Part shown: positions 47,843 to 58,846 of the stretch, piece by piece
Layout: each line of letters starts with the position of its first letter
Position numbering within the stretch: the first letter of the stretch is position 1
Assembly (NCBI GenBank): GCA_963791995.1
Contig: CAWBUQ010000004.1
Span: 310,001-374,000, forward strand
Source of the DNA: Bog-473 sp963791995
Lineage (GTDB): Bacteria > Actinomycetota > Acidimicrobiia > Acidimicrobiales > RAAP-2
Length of the DNA: 64,000 nt
Direction: 5' to 3'
Notes under the pieces: generated by a model
The model's database searches: none
What the model was told of the DNA's origin: nothing
The model's input: the letters and a program-made list of their open reading frames with translations, nothing else
Position numbers and translations under genes: made by a program

Positions 47843-48918
47843 TCAGTCGGTGTTCGAAGCCGGCACCGCGTAGTCGGTCGTCTCGGCCAAATCGGCGGCG
47901 GCTTGCATCAGGTCGAGCACGATCGGACCGAACGCCTGCAACTTCTCGTCGTCTCCGGCGCGCTGGTAACCCTGCTCGAGCACGACAGCCAGCTTCCACT
48001 TGGCCAAGACGTTGTAGTAGTCGATGTCGTCGACCTGGCGTCCCGACACGCGCGGCGTAGTGCGACAGCATTTCGGCGCGCGAGGGCATGCCCTTCATGT
48101 CCACGTACCCACCCGCACGGTCCTCGTCCTCCGAAGTGTCCTCGGGCCAGGAGTTCATGACCCAGCCCAGGTCGAGTTTGGGATCGCCCACGGTACCCAT
48201 CTCCCAGTCGACGATGGCGGCGAGTTGTGCCGGTGCACCGTGCTTGAACATGACGTTGGCGAACTGGTAGTCGCCGTGCATGAGTCCCGGGATGTAGTCG
48301 ATCGGGCCGTGGGCCCGCAGCCACGCGGACGCCTCGTCGAACCCCGGCAGCTCGCGTCCCTTGATGCGCTCCAAGAAGGCGGTCCAGCGATCGACCTGGC
48401 GCTCGTGGAACCCGTCGGGGCGGCCGAGGTCCCCGAGGCCCTTGGCCTGCCAGTCGACGTTGCCCAGCAACGCAATGCCCTCGACGAGTTGGAAGGCGAG
48501 TCCGCGCCGCTCGTCCATGTCGGTGTCGAAGGGCACCGGCCATTGGCGTCGCGTCGACATGGGTGACCAGCCGTCCACGAAGCCCATCAGGTAGAAGGTG
48601 CGGCCCAGGACCGACTGGTCGGTGCACACGGCGACGGCCTCGGTGTGCGGGACGTTGGTGCCGGTCAGCCCCTCGATGATGCGCCATTCCCGCACGATGC
48701 CGTCGTCGCGCGAGGCCGGCGCACTCGCGCGGGGGGATACGCATGGCGCAGTGGAAGTCGCCGCGGCGCAGCTCGTAGATCTCGTTCTGGCTGCCGCCCG
48801 AGATGTAGCCGTGCTCGAGCGGGGCACCGACGCCCAGACCCTGGGCGTCGAGCCAGGCCGTCAGCTTCGCGACGTCGGCGATGGTCGGCGCGTCCGCCGC
48901 CTCTTCGGTCGTGCTCAC
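47843..48918 (-). CDS. Aminoglycoside-phosphotransferase-like kinase (frameshifted)
   Basis: About 355 residues. Phosphotransferase motifs are GLMHGDYQFANVMFKHG (catalytic loop H-G-D-x-x-x-x-N) and AIVDWEMGTVGDPKLDLGW (metal-binding D). N-terminal part GYISGGSQNEIYELRRGDF is the nucleotide loop. In actinobacteria and, as a fusion, in animal ACAD10/11, this kinase accompanies an acyl-CoA dehydrogenase and phosphorylates hydroxyacyl-CoA. GTG 48918 overlaps the dehydrogenase stop by 4 bases. Breaks near 48730 and 48050. Confidence 0.85.
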
Positions 48919-50217
48919 AGGTTCCCGACCTCCAGTTCCAGAAACTCGCGCGTACTTCGCCCTGGCGGCCTCTTGCCGCTTGGGCAGCCACTGCGTGGGC
49001 CAGATGTCGTCGCTCTCCTTGTAGTCACGCAGCACCTGTCGGGCCACCGTGACCTTGTGCACTTCGGTGGGCCCGTCGGCCAGGCCCATCACGCCGGCGC
49101 CGTGGATCATGCCGAAGAACGGCATCTCGTTGGTCGTCCCCAGCGCGCCGTGCACCTGCATGGCGCGCCAGGCGATGTCGTGCAGGACGGTGGGCATGAC
49201 CACTTTGGCGGTGGCGATGTCCTTGCGCACCCGCTTGTAGTCGTTGTACTTGTCGATCTCCCATGCGGTGTAGAGCACGAAGATGCGGAACTGGATCAAC
49301 TGGGCGTAGGAGTCGGCGATGTAGCCCTGCACGAACTGCTTGTCAGCCAGCTTGCTGCCGGCGGTTTCGCGGCTCAACGCTCGCTCGCACATCATGTCGA
49401 TCGCCTTCTGGGCCATGCCGATCGTCCGCATGGCGTGGTGGATGCGTCCGCCACCGAGACGGGTCTGCGCGATCACGAAGGCCTGACCCTCGCCGCCAAG
49501 GAGCGACTCCTCGGGCACGCGTACGTCCTCGTAGTGGATCAGCGCATGCGATCCCTCGTTGACGGGCTCCCCGTAGAGGCCGACGTTCCGTACGATGTTC
49601 ACGCCGGGCGTGTCGGTCGGCACGAGGAACATCGACATCCCCTTGTAGGGGCTGACCTCGGTGTTGGTCACCGCCATCACGATGAGGAACGAGGCCGTCT
49701 TGGCGTTGGACGAGAAGTACTTCCACCCGTTGATGACCCATTCGTCACCGTCCTTCTCGGCCCGGGTGGTGAACAGCGTCGGGTCCGCGCCGGCGTGGGG
49801 TTCGGTCATGGAGTAGCTCGAGAAGCATTCGCCGCTGAGCAGTGGCTGGAGGTAGCGCTCCTTCTGCTCGTCCGTCCCGTAGTGGGCGATGATCTCCGCG
49901 TTGCCCGTGTCGGGCGCCTGGCAGCCGAAGACGATCGGCGCCCACTGCGAGCGGCCAAGGATCTCGTTGAGGAGCGCGAGCTTGAGCTGGCCGTACCCCT
50001 GACCGCCGAGCTCGGGTCCGAGGTGGGTGGCCCAGAGCCCTTGCCGCCGCACCTCTTCTTTGAGGGGGTCGATCGCCTCCCGCCGCTTGCCCTCGAGGGG
50101 CACGAATTGGAGGTGCGGGAAGGCGAGGTCGAGTGGCTCGACCTCCTCCCGTACGAACTGGTCCACCCAGTCGAGCTTCTTCTGGTACTCGGGATCGGTC
50201 TCGAAGTCCCACGCCAT
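48915..50217 (-). CDS. Acyl-CoA dehydrogenase, ACAD10/11-type (one terminal frameshift)
   Basis: About 433 residues. MAWDFETDPEYQKKLDWVD, HLGPELGGQGYGQLKLALL, SMTEPHAGADPTLFTTRAE, NGWKYFSSNAKTASFLIVM, HHAMRTIGMAQKAIDMMCE and MQVHGALGTTNEMPF are all present. One extra base near 48953 hides the true C-terminus: correcting it gives AKYAEFLELEVGNL and a TGA overlapping the kinase GTG. As read, the frame instead runs on into the kinase. First gene of the operon, divergent from a TetR. Confidence 0.9.
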
Positions 50218-50242
50218 GTGTGCACCCTCCCTCGGTCAGTGC

Positions 50243-50257
50243 CAGAATATGATTCTG
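50243..50257. promoter_or_regulatory. Inverted repeat covering TetR start codon
   Basis: CAGAAT-ATG-ATTCTG has perfect 6-base arms, and the central ATG is the likely start codon of the TetR gene. It is 26 bases upstream of the acyl-CoA dehydrogenase ATG on the other strand. A repressor bound here would block both divergent genes. If ATG 50249 is used the TetR message would be leaderless or nearly so. Confidence 0.6.
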
Positions 50258-50910
50258 ACTATTGAGAACGCAATACCGGCACCCGGGGCGGCTCCGCCGA
50301 CGGGTGTGGCCGACCGCATCGTGCGTCGCACCCTGGCCAAGCGGGAGGGTGAGTACGCCAATGAGGTCCGGCGTCTGCTCGATGCCGCCCTCGAGGTCAT
50401 GCGCCGGTGCGGCACGAGGTCACGCCCGCGGGTGGCCGACATCGTCGCCGCAGGCCGGCCTGTCCAACGACGCGTTCTACCGGCACTTCAAGTCCAAGGA
50501 CGACCTGGTGACCGCGCTCCTCGAGGACGGGGGCGAGCGGCTGCGCAGCTACATCGAGCACCAGCTGGGCAAGGAGACGACCCCGCAGGGACAGGTGCGA
50601 CGCTGGGTCGAGGGGGTGCTGGCACAGGCCGTCGGTGACGTCGCCGCCACCACCCTCGCCGTCATGTGGAACGGGGGCAGCGCCGGCGCGGGCCTGGCGG
50701 CGGGACGCCACTTCGCCAGCACGCCGGTGGCGACGCTGCTGCACGAACCCTTCGCGGCGCTGGGCAGCGTGGCGCCCGAGCTCGATGCGATGCTCGCCGC
50801 CCACGCAACGTTCGGCCTGCTGTCGGACCTGCTCTGGGAGGGGGTCGAGCCAACGGGCGACGAAGTCGACCGCGTGACCGCGCTTCTGCCTGGGTGCCGT
50901 GTCGCGTTGA
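50249..50910 (+). CDS. TetR-family transcriptional regulator (frameshifted)
   Basis: About 217 residues. NEVRRLLDAALEVMRRCGT, then RVADIVAAGLSNDAFYRHF, SKDDLVTALLEDGGERL and a C-terminal domain with DVAATTLAVMWNGGSAGAG. Breaks near 50415, 50455 and 50882; after the last the protein ends AFCLGAVSR. ATG 50249 is the most upstream start, and a GTG near 50305 is possible. Divergent from the acyl-CoA dehydrogenase operon with a palindrome over the start. Confidence 0.85.
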
Positions 50911-50922
50911 GCGCTGCCGCGG

Positions 50923-51719
50923 TCAACGACCCGGGGCGTCCTTCCAGAACTGCTCTGGGACCCAGTTCGGAGCCCGCTTCTCCATGAAGGCCTGCATGCC
51001 TTCGCGCGGTTCGGGTGACTCGGCCAGGGCCCAGAACATCGTCTGGTAGTCGACGAGGCCGTATCGCTCGTTGAGCATGCGCTTGGTCTGCGTGCGCGCC
51101 ATGGGTGGTGTCTGCAGGATCTCGCCCACCGCGTCGAGGGCCGCCGCCCGCAGCTGCTCGTGCGGTGCACGACGCGTGAGATCACGCCGAGGCGCTGTGC
51201 CTCTGCGGCATCGAAGCGACGCCCGGTCAGCAGCAGGTCGCGGGCGACGGCCATGCCGACGTGGGCCGGGAGGACGGCGGCGTAGGTCGCGTCGGGGATG
51301 CCGCGCAGGAGCTCGGGCACCCGGAACGTGGCGCGGTCGCTGGCGACGGCGATGTCGCAGAGCATGGCGATGAGGAGGCCTCCGGCCTGGCAGATGCCGT
51401 TGACCGCGGCCACCACCGGTGCCCGGCTGTCGCGGATGGTCAGGAACGGCAGGATGTCGGGTCCGATGTCCGGCGTCGGTTCGTCGCCCGGCTCCCGGCG
51501 GCCGCCGAGATCGCCACCAGGGGCGAAGACGTCACCGGTCCCGGTGATGATCAGCGCGGCCAGGTCGGGATCCTGGTTGACCAGGTGGACGGCGCGCTTG
51601 ATGCCGAAATACATCGCCGGGGTCAGCGCGTTGCGGGCGCCGGGCCGGTCGATGGTGCACCAGCCGACGGCACCCTCGCGCTCGAAGCGCAGCCCGGCTG
51701 CACCGAGATCGTCTGCCAC
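50923..51719 (-). CDS. Enoyl-CoA hydratase/isomerase family protein (frameshifted)
   Basis: About 264 residues. DRPGARNALTPAMYFGIKR, ITGTGDVFAPGGDLGGRRE, AAVNGICQAGGLLIAMLCD and FRVPELLRGIPDATYAAVL are crotonase motifs; the E of VPELLRG is in the place of a catalytic glutamate. GTG 51719 has AGGAGGG upstream and is the start. One extra base near 51170 separates the last 68 residues, which read VGEILQTPPMARTQTKRML. It converges on the TetR gene. Confidence 0.86.
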
Positions 51720-51799
51720 GATTTCCCTCCTCGTCGCTCCGCCGGCGGACACTACTGTCCAGCGTCAGTGAGCCTGCACGAGGTGGACGGAGGCGGCCA

Positions 51800-52638
51800 G
51801 TGACGGTCGGCATAGCGACGGGTGCGGCGCGGGGGATGGGCGCGGCGTGCGCGGCCCGGATGGTCAGCTTTGTCGACACCCTGCTCGTGGCCGACCGCGA
51901 CGAGGCCGGCGTGCGCGCCGCGGCCGACGAGCTGTCCGCCTTGGGTGGCGCCACCGTCGAACCATTCGTACTCGACGTGAAGGACCGCGAAGGCATCGCC
52001 CGCCTCTGCTCCCGGGTCGCGCCAGCTCGGTCCGCTGCGTGCCGTGGCGCATGCCGCCGGTGTGTCACCCACCATGGCTGCCTGGGAGGAGGTCATGACG
52101 GTCGACCTCGTCGGCACCGCACTGCTCGTCGAGGCGTGCCGGCCGCTGGCGACCGAGGGGACGGCCATCGTGTGCTTCGCCTCCATCTCGGCGTCGTTGG
52201 CCCTGCCGGACACGGACCTTCCCGCCGACGCCGTCCTCGACGAGCCGCTCCGGGAGGATTTCTTGGTGCGCATCCGCGAAGCCGTCGGCCCCGACGTCGA
52301 GGACCCCGGTCTCGCCTACACCTGGGCCAAGCGGGGTGTGCACCGGCTCGTCCGGCGCGAGGCGGTGCCCTTCGGGCGAGGCTCGGGGCCCGCATCTGTT
52401 CGGTGACGCCGGGCGTCATCGACACGCCCATGGGGCGCCAGGAGGCCGAAGCCCACGACGTGATGGCGATGCTCGTGCAGGCGGCGGGGCTGGCGACGCG
52501 AGGGTCGTCCCGAGGAGGTGGCGGCCGCGGTGGCCTTCTTGCTCTCCGACGAGGCGTCCTACGTGACCGGGCATCGACCTCACCGTCGACGGCGGTGTCG
52601 TGGCTGCCATCCGCAGCGGAGGAGTGTCGCTCACATGA
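51800..52638 (+). CDS. SDR-family oxidoreductase (frameshifted)
   Basis: About 275 residues. It begins VTVGIATGAARGMGAACAA, with AHAAGVSPTMAAWEEVMTV, FASISASLALPDTD and the catalytic LAYTWAKRGVHRLVRREA (Y-x-x-x-K), then CSVTPGVIDTPMGRQE. An insertion between the serine and tyrosine makes it longer than usual, as in hydroxysteroid dehydrogenase-type SDRs. Breaks near 52022, 52372, 52500 and 52570. Its stop overlaps the ATG of the esterase. Confidence 0.85.
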
Positions 52639-53625
52639 CCGACCCGACGACGAATCGCTCGAAGCCCACGCCGGTCGACGTGCGTCCGCTCTTGGATCCC
52701 GCGCTCAGCCCAGTGCTCGGCGCCTTCGACCTTCCGACGTTCGATGCCGACACCGTCGCGGTCGATTCGGTCGTCGGCGTTCCCGGCCCTCGAGCTCTCC
52801 GACGCCGTGGTCCGCACCGACCACGAGGTGCCGTCGTGCGTGGCGGACGACCCACCGGTGCCGGTGCGGGTCCATCGGCCCGCCGACGCCTCGGGACCGC
52901 CTGCCGGCCATCATCACCATCCACGGCGGGGGCTACGTCATCGGCAGCTTCGTCATGGACGACGCACTGCTGGACCGGTGGTGTCCCGAGCTCGGCGTCG
53001 TGGGGGTTTCGGTGGAGTACCGGCTGGCGCCCGACACGCCGTATCCGGGACCGCTCGACGACTGCTACACCGCACTGCGCTGGGCCTACGAGCAACGCGG
53101 GGGAGCTGGGCATCGACCGCACCTTCATCGGGACCTACGGCGTGAGCGCGGGTGGCGGGCTGGCGGCTGCGCTCGGCTTTGCTCGCGCGCGACCGGGGTG
53201 AGGTGCCGCTGGCCTTCCAGCTCCTCGACTGCCCGATGATCGACGACCGTCAGTCGACGCCGTCCATCGGTGCCGCCGGTCTCTACGTCTGGAGCGCCGC
53301 GTCGAACGACTTCGGCTGGCGCTCGTACCTCGGCGAACGCTTCGGCTCTGACGACATCCCGGCCTACGCGGCCGCGGCCCGGGCGACGGACCTCGGCGGA
53401 CTGCCGCCGACGTGCGTCGTCGTGGGTTCGATCGACGGCTTCCGTGACGAGGACGTCGCCTTCGCCCAGCGCCTCAACCAGGCCGGCGTCTCGTGCGAAC
53501 TCCATGTCATGGCCGGGTTGCCGCACGCGTACCAGCTCGCCCCGGGCGCGGCAGGGGTGCAGCTGGCCGAGCACTGCAAAGAGGATTGGCTCGCCCGCCA
53601 GCTGGCGCGGCACGGCGCGCCCTGA
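52635..53625 (+). CDS. Alpha/beta hydrolase, hormone-sensitive lipase family (frameshifted)
   Basis: About 325 residues. HSL-type oxyanion motif in IITIHGGGYVIGSFVMD, then SVEYRLAPDTPYPGPLDDC, nucleophile elbow TYGVSAGGGLAAAL (G-x-S-x-G), and a final histidine in AGLPHAYQLAPG. It hydrolyses esters of short to medium acids. Breaks near 52788, 52832, 52902, 53103 and 53180. It ends inside a shared hairpin with the convergent thioesterase. Confidence 0.87.
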
Positions 53626-53667
53626 GCGGCAGCGGATAACCGTCCCGGAGGGATCGGGCCCGCTCAG
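53622..53667. terminator. Inverted repeat spanning two convergent stop codons
   Basis: CTGAGCGG at 53622-53629 and CCGCTCAG at 53660-53667 are perfect 8-base arms. Each contains the stop codon of one of the two convergent genes (TGA 53623-53625 and, on the minus strand, 53666-53664). The loop of 30 bases is long, so terminator function is a guess. Confidence 0.35.
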
Positions 53668-54494
53668 AGCTTGCCGGCGGATCCCGATCGGGCGCGGATC
53701 ATGGCGTCCTGGACGAACGAACCAACGAGGCGCCCGTCGAGGTCGAAGATGTCGCCCCGCCCGTAGCTGCGGCCGTGCCCGGTGTAGGAGGCCCACATCT
53801 GGAGCAGGTGCCACTCGGCGGCGCGGCACCGCTCGTGATAGGTGATGGTGTGCGTCAGCACGCCGGTCGAAAGGGTGACGTGGGCCTGGGACTGGCCGAC
53901 ACCGGCGTGCGGACGCATGGCGGTGCCGATCAGGAAGGTCTCGGTCGAGAACGCCAGGAGCGCCTGGTCGACGGCGGGATCGTCGGGCGCGCCGACGAAA
54001 CGCGCCCAGACGTCGAGCTCGGGCGGGCCCACCAGGTCGGGATCGCCGACGTCCACGCCGCCGACGATGCCGGCCTCCCACGACCCGTTGACGCGCAGGT
54101 CGCCCGCGACGTCGTCAGGGTGCGACGCCAGGCGCGGTTGGTCGGCGTGGCGGATCACGTCGGGCTCCTCTGCGCTCAAGAGCGCGAGGGCACGTGTGAT
54201 GATCTGGTCGTCCTGGCTGATGGTGACCGTGCTGCTGGCCAGCGAGCGACCGCTGTGCATGCGCTCGACGGTGATGTCGAGGGGTGCGTCGGCTTTGGCC
54301 GGGCGGGCGAAGACCGTGTGCAGCGTCTTGACGGCCTTGCCGTCCTGTCCGGCGAGCGCGCCCATGACGGATTGGGCCAGCAACTGCCCACCCCAGACCA
54401 TGCCGTAGTCGCTCTGCACGCTGGTTGCCCGGTAGCGATCGTCGCCTGCGGGCTCCAGGGTCAGCGCCTCGACGAACGCGTCCATGGTGAACAT
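53664..54494 (-). CDS. Acyl-CoA thioesterase, TesB-like double hotdog
   Basis: An intact 276-residue protein. First half: YRATSVQSDYGMVWGGQLLA, where VWGGQLLAQS is the typical TesB helix, and RPAKADAPLDITVERMHSG. Second half: HAGVGQSQAHVTLSTGVLT and EWHLLQMWASYTGHGRSYG, ending GRLVGSFVQDAMIRA. It hydrolyses acyl-CoA and may rescue CoA during overflow. ATG 54494 is preferred. It is divergent from the aldehyde dehydrogenase operon. Confidence 0.9.
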   Translation of the reverse strand: MFTMDAFVEALTLEPAGDDRYRATSVQSDYGMVWGGQLLAQSVMGALAGQDGKAVKTLHTVFARPAKADAPLDITVERMHSGRSLASSTVTISQDDQIITRALALLSAEEPDVIRHADQPRLASHPDDVAGDLRVNGSWEAGIVGGVDVGDPDLVGPPELDVWARFVGAPDDPAVDQALLAFSTETFLIGTAMRPHAGVGQSQAHVTLSTGVLTHTITYHERCRAAEWHLLQMWASYTGHGRSYGRGDIFDLDGRLVGSFVQDAMIRARSGSAGKL

Positions 54495-54627
54495 CGGGTC
54501 TCCTGTTCTCGGGTCGGCCGGACTCAACAATGCCCGATTCGCGGCAGAGCGGGCCCGGCCTCCTCCATGCGGTCAGGGCCAGCCGGCGAGGCCGATACCC
54601 TCGGATTCGGCCGATGATAACGCCATT

Positions 54628-54645
54628 TTTGACGACGACGTCAAA
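54628..54645. promoter_or_regulatory. 18-base inverted repeat upstream of aldehyde dehydrogenase operon
   Basis: TTTGACG-ACGA-CGTCAAA has perfect 7-base arms. It lies within the gap between the divergent thioesterase and aldehyde dehydrogenase genes, next to GATAAC at 54616-54621. Likely a repressor operator. The TetR at 62166-62868, at the far end of this operon, is the nearest candidate partner; inference. Confidence 0.55.
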
Positions 54646-54762
54646 GTCAGATACCCTCCGAAACGGCGCCTCGCCAGGCACGACGCGGGGCCCTGTCCCT
54701 GGCGACGCCCGGTGCGCCGTGCCCTCGTGGGGGTCGAGCTGGACGAGGAGAGGAAGACGAAC

Positions 54763-56250
<1,488 letters not shown>

Positions 56251-56266
56251 GGCGGGAGGTCCCGAC

Positions 56267-57466
56267 GTGACCGTCACCAGCGAGCCCGAGGTCTACTACG
56301 ACCCCTACGACTTCGAGATCGACGCCGACCCGTACCCGGTGTGGAAGCGGTTGCGGGACGAGGCGCCGTTGTACCGGAACGAGAAGTACGACTTCTTCGC
56401 GCTGAGCCGTTGGGACGACGTCGACGCCGCCATGCTGGACTGGAAGACGTACATCTCGGGCCGTGGCTCGGTGCTCGAGATCATCCGGGCGGGGGTGGAG
56501 ATCCCGCCGGGGTCGATCCTCTTCGAGGACCCACCCACCCACGACCTCCACCGTGGCCTGCTGTCCCGGGTCTTCACGCCGAAGAAGATGCAGGCGCTCG
56601 AGCCCCAGGTGCGGGCATTCTGTGCCGAGGTACTCGACCCGCTCGCCGGCACCGGGAACTTCGACTTCGTCGGTGACCTGGGCAAGTTCATGCCCATGCG
56701 CGTCATCGGCATGTTGCTCGGCATCCCCGAGGCGGACCAGGAGGCCATCCGCGAGCAGATCGACGACGGCCTTCGCCTCGAGGAAGGCGCCCCGAACGAG
56801 ACCGAGTACGACGGGCTGCGTTCGGCCCAGGTGTTCTCCGACTACATCACGTGGCGCGCCGAGCACCCTTCTGACGATCTCATGACCGAGTTGCTCAACG
56901 CCGAGTTCGAGGACGAGCACGGGACGACGCGCACCTTGAGCCACGAGGAGATCCTCGGCTACGTCGGGTTGCTCTCCGGCGCCGGGAACGAGACCACGAC
57001 GCGCCTCATCGGCTTCGCAGGGGAGGTCCTGGGCCGGCATCCAGACCAGCGAGCCGAACTGGTTGCCGACCGGTCGATGATCCCGAACACGATCGAAGAG
57101 CTGCTGCGTTTCGAGTCGCCCTCGCCGGTCCAGTCGCGCTACGTCGCCCGCGACGTCGAGCTGCACGGCCAGACGGTGCCGGAGGGCAGCATCATGGTGC
57201 TGCTCAACGGTTCGGCCAACCGGGACGAGCGTCACTTCCCCAATGGCGACAGCTTCGACATTCATCGGGACATCGGCCGCCATCAAGCCTTCGGGTACGG
57301 CATCCACCTGTGCCTCGGCATGGCGTTGGCCCGCCTCGAGGGAAGGGTGGCGCTGGACGAGGTGCTGCAGCGGTTCCCCGAGTGGGAGGTCGACTACGAC
57401 AAGGCTCGGCGCGCCCGGACGTCGACCGTGCGGGGTTGGGAGACACTCCCGGTCCGGACGGCGTGA
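56267..57466 (+). CDS. Cytochrome P450
   Basis: The only intact P450 of the window, 399 residues. PEVYYDPYDFEIDADPYPV, FTPKKMQALEPQVRAF, I-helix LLSGAGNETTTRLIGFAG, K-helix EELLRFESPSPVQSRYV, and the haem loop AFGYGIHLCLGMALAR with cysteine near residue 348. GTG 56267 follows GGGAGG. Closest relative in the window is the broken P450 at 8073-9303. With the aldehyde dehydrogenase before it, it could oxidise a terminal carbon stepwise to a carboxylate. No ferredoxin is adjacent; the one at 39.5 kb may serve. Confidence 0.93.
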   Translation: MTVTSEPEVYYDPYDFEIDADPYPVWKRLRDEAPLYRNEKYDFFALSRWDDVDAAMLDWKTYISGRGSVLEIIRAGVEIPPGSILFEDPPTHDLHRGLLSRVFTPKKMQALEPQVRAFCAEVLDPLAGTGNFDFVGDLGKFMPMRVIGMLLGIPEADQEAIREQIDDGLRLEEGAPNETEYDGLRSAQVFSDYITWRAEHPSDDLMTELLNAEFEDEHGTTRTLSHEEILGYVGLLSGAGNETTTRLIGFAGEVLGRHPDQRAELVADRSMIPNTIEELLRFESPSPVQSRYVARDVELHGQTVPEGSIMVLLNGSANRDERHFPNGDSFDIHRDIGRHQAFGYGIHLCLGMALARLEGRVALDEVLQRFPEWEVDYDKARRARTSTVRGWETLPVRTA

Positions 57467-57507
57467 CGTGACGGCGTGAACATGCACCGACCGCAAAGGA
57501 GCACGAC

Positions 57508-58773
57508 ATGAACATGGACGACATGATCCTGGTCAGCATCGACGACCACATGATCGAGCCCCCGCACATGTACGAGAACCACGTGCCCAAGAAGTGGCTC
57601 GGCGAAGCGCCCAAGGTCGTGCACGAAGACGGCATCGACCAGTGGGTCTTCCAGGGGGAAAAGACCAGCACGTCCTTCGGCATGTCGGCCACCGTCGGGT
57701 GGCCCAGCGAGGAGTGGGGCTTCAACCCCGGCACCTACTCCGAGCTCCGTCCGGGGTGTTTCGACGTGCACGAGCGGGTGCGCGACATGGACGCCAACGG
57801 CGTGCTCGGCTCTATGTGCTTCCCCACCATGGCGGGCTGGAACGCGCGCACGTTCTCCGAGGCGCACGACAAGGAGATCGCGCTCGTCATGCTGCAGGCC
57901 TACAACGACTGGGCCATCGACGAGTGGTGCGGCGAGTACCCGGGCCGCTTCATCCCGCTCGGCATCGTCCCCATGTGGGACGTCGACGCGGCGGTCGCCG
58001 AGGTGCGGCGCCTGGCCGCGAAGGGCTGCCGGTCCATCAGCTTTCTCGAGACACCCCACGTCCAGGGCTTCCCGAGCTTCCTCTCGGGCTACTGGGACCC
58101 GATGCTCGCCGCACTCTCAGAAGAGGGGATGGTGCTCTCGTTGCACATCGGCGCCGGCTTCCAGATCATCCGCCGACCCGAGGAGGCCCCGGTCGACCAC
58201 CTGATGGTGCTGGCCTGCCAAATCAGTGCCATCACGGCCCAGGACCTCTTGTTCGGGCCTACGCTGCGGCGGTTCCCCGAGTTGAAGGTCGCCCTCTCTG
58301 AGGGCGGCATCGGTTGGATCCCCTTCTACTTCGACCGCATCGACCGCCACTTCCAGAACCAGGAGTGGCTGCACAGCGACTTCGGCGGGAAGCTGCCCTC
58401 GGAGGTCTTCCGCGACCACATCCTGGCCTGTTTCATCACCGATCCGTCGGGCCTCCTGCTGCGTGACCGGATCGGCATCGACATCATCGCCTGGGAGTGC
58501 GACTACCCCCACACCGACACCACGTGGCCCAGGTCCCCGGAGTTCACCTGGCGGGAGTTCCAGGGCGCCGGGGTCACCGACGAGACCGAGATCCACAAGA
58601 TCACCTGGGAGAACGCGTGCCGCTTCTACAACTGGGACCCCTTCGTGCACACGCCGAAGGAGCAGTCGACGGTTGGCGCACTGCGAGCCCGGGCGCGCGA
58701 CGTCGACGTCACGCGCATGTCACGCCACGAGTGGCGCAAGCGCAACGAAGCGGCCGGGGTCGGCGCGCTCTGA
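57508..58773 (+). CDS. Metal-dependent amidohydrolase (amidohydrolase 2 family)
   Basis: An intact 421-residue TIM-barrel protein. Metal ligands are in LVSIDDHMIEPP (D-D-H near residues 12-14), LSLHIGAGFQII and WECDYPHTDTTWP. MDANGVLGSMCFPTMAGW and FPELKVALSEGGIGWIPFY are typical. Related to the protein at 42077 but not a close copy. The family includes decarboxylases and C-C hydrolases, and the reaction here is unknown. ATG 57508 has AAAGGAG before it. Confidence 0.9.
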   Translation: MNMDDMILVSIDDHMIEPPHMYENHVPKKWLGEAPKVVHEDGIDQWVFQGEKTSTSFGMSATVGWPSEEWGFNPGTYSELRPGCFDVHERVRDMDANGVLGSMCFPTMAGWNARTFSEAHDKEIALVMLQAYNDWAIDEWCGEYPGRFIPLGIVPMWDVDAAVAEVRRLAAKGCRSISFLETPHVQGFPSFLSGYWDPMLAALSEEGMVLSLHIGAGFQIIRRPEEAPVDHLMVLACQISAITAQDLLFGPTLRRFPELKVALSEGGIGWIPFYFDRIDRHFQNQEWLHSDFGGKLPSEVFRDHILACFITDPSGLLLRDRIGIDIIAWECDYPHTDTTWPRSPEFTWREFQGAGVTDETEIHKITWENACRFYNWDPFVHTPKEQSTVGALRARARDVDVTRMSRHEWRKRNEAAGVGAL

Positions 58774-58846
58774 CTTGCGGTGACGTCAGTCAGTCGCACT
58801 AGACCATGCACATGACCCAGACCATTGACCGAAACAGGGGAGGACG

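Noticed and set aside
47908..50217. One long open frame joining acyl-CoA dehydrogenase and kinase as a natural fusion
   Set aside because: Removing one base near 48953 restores a normal dehydrogenase end (AKYAEFLELEVGNL) and a stop overlapping the kinase GTG, the usual arrangement.
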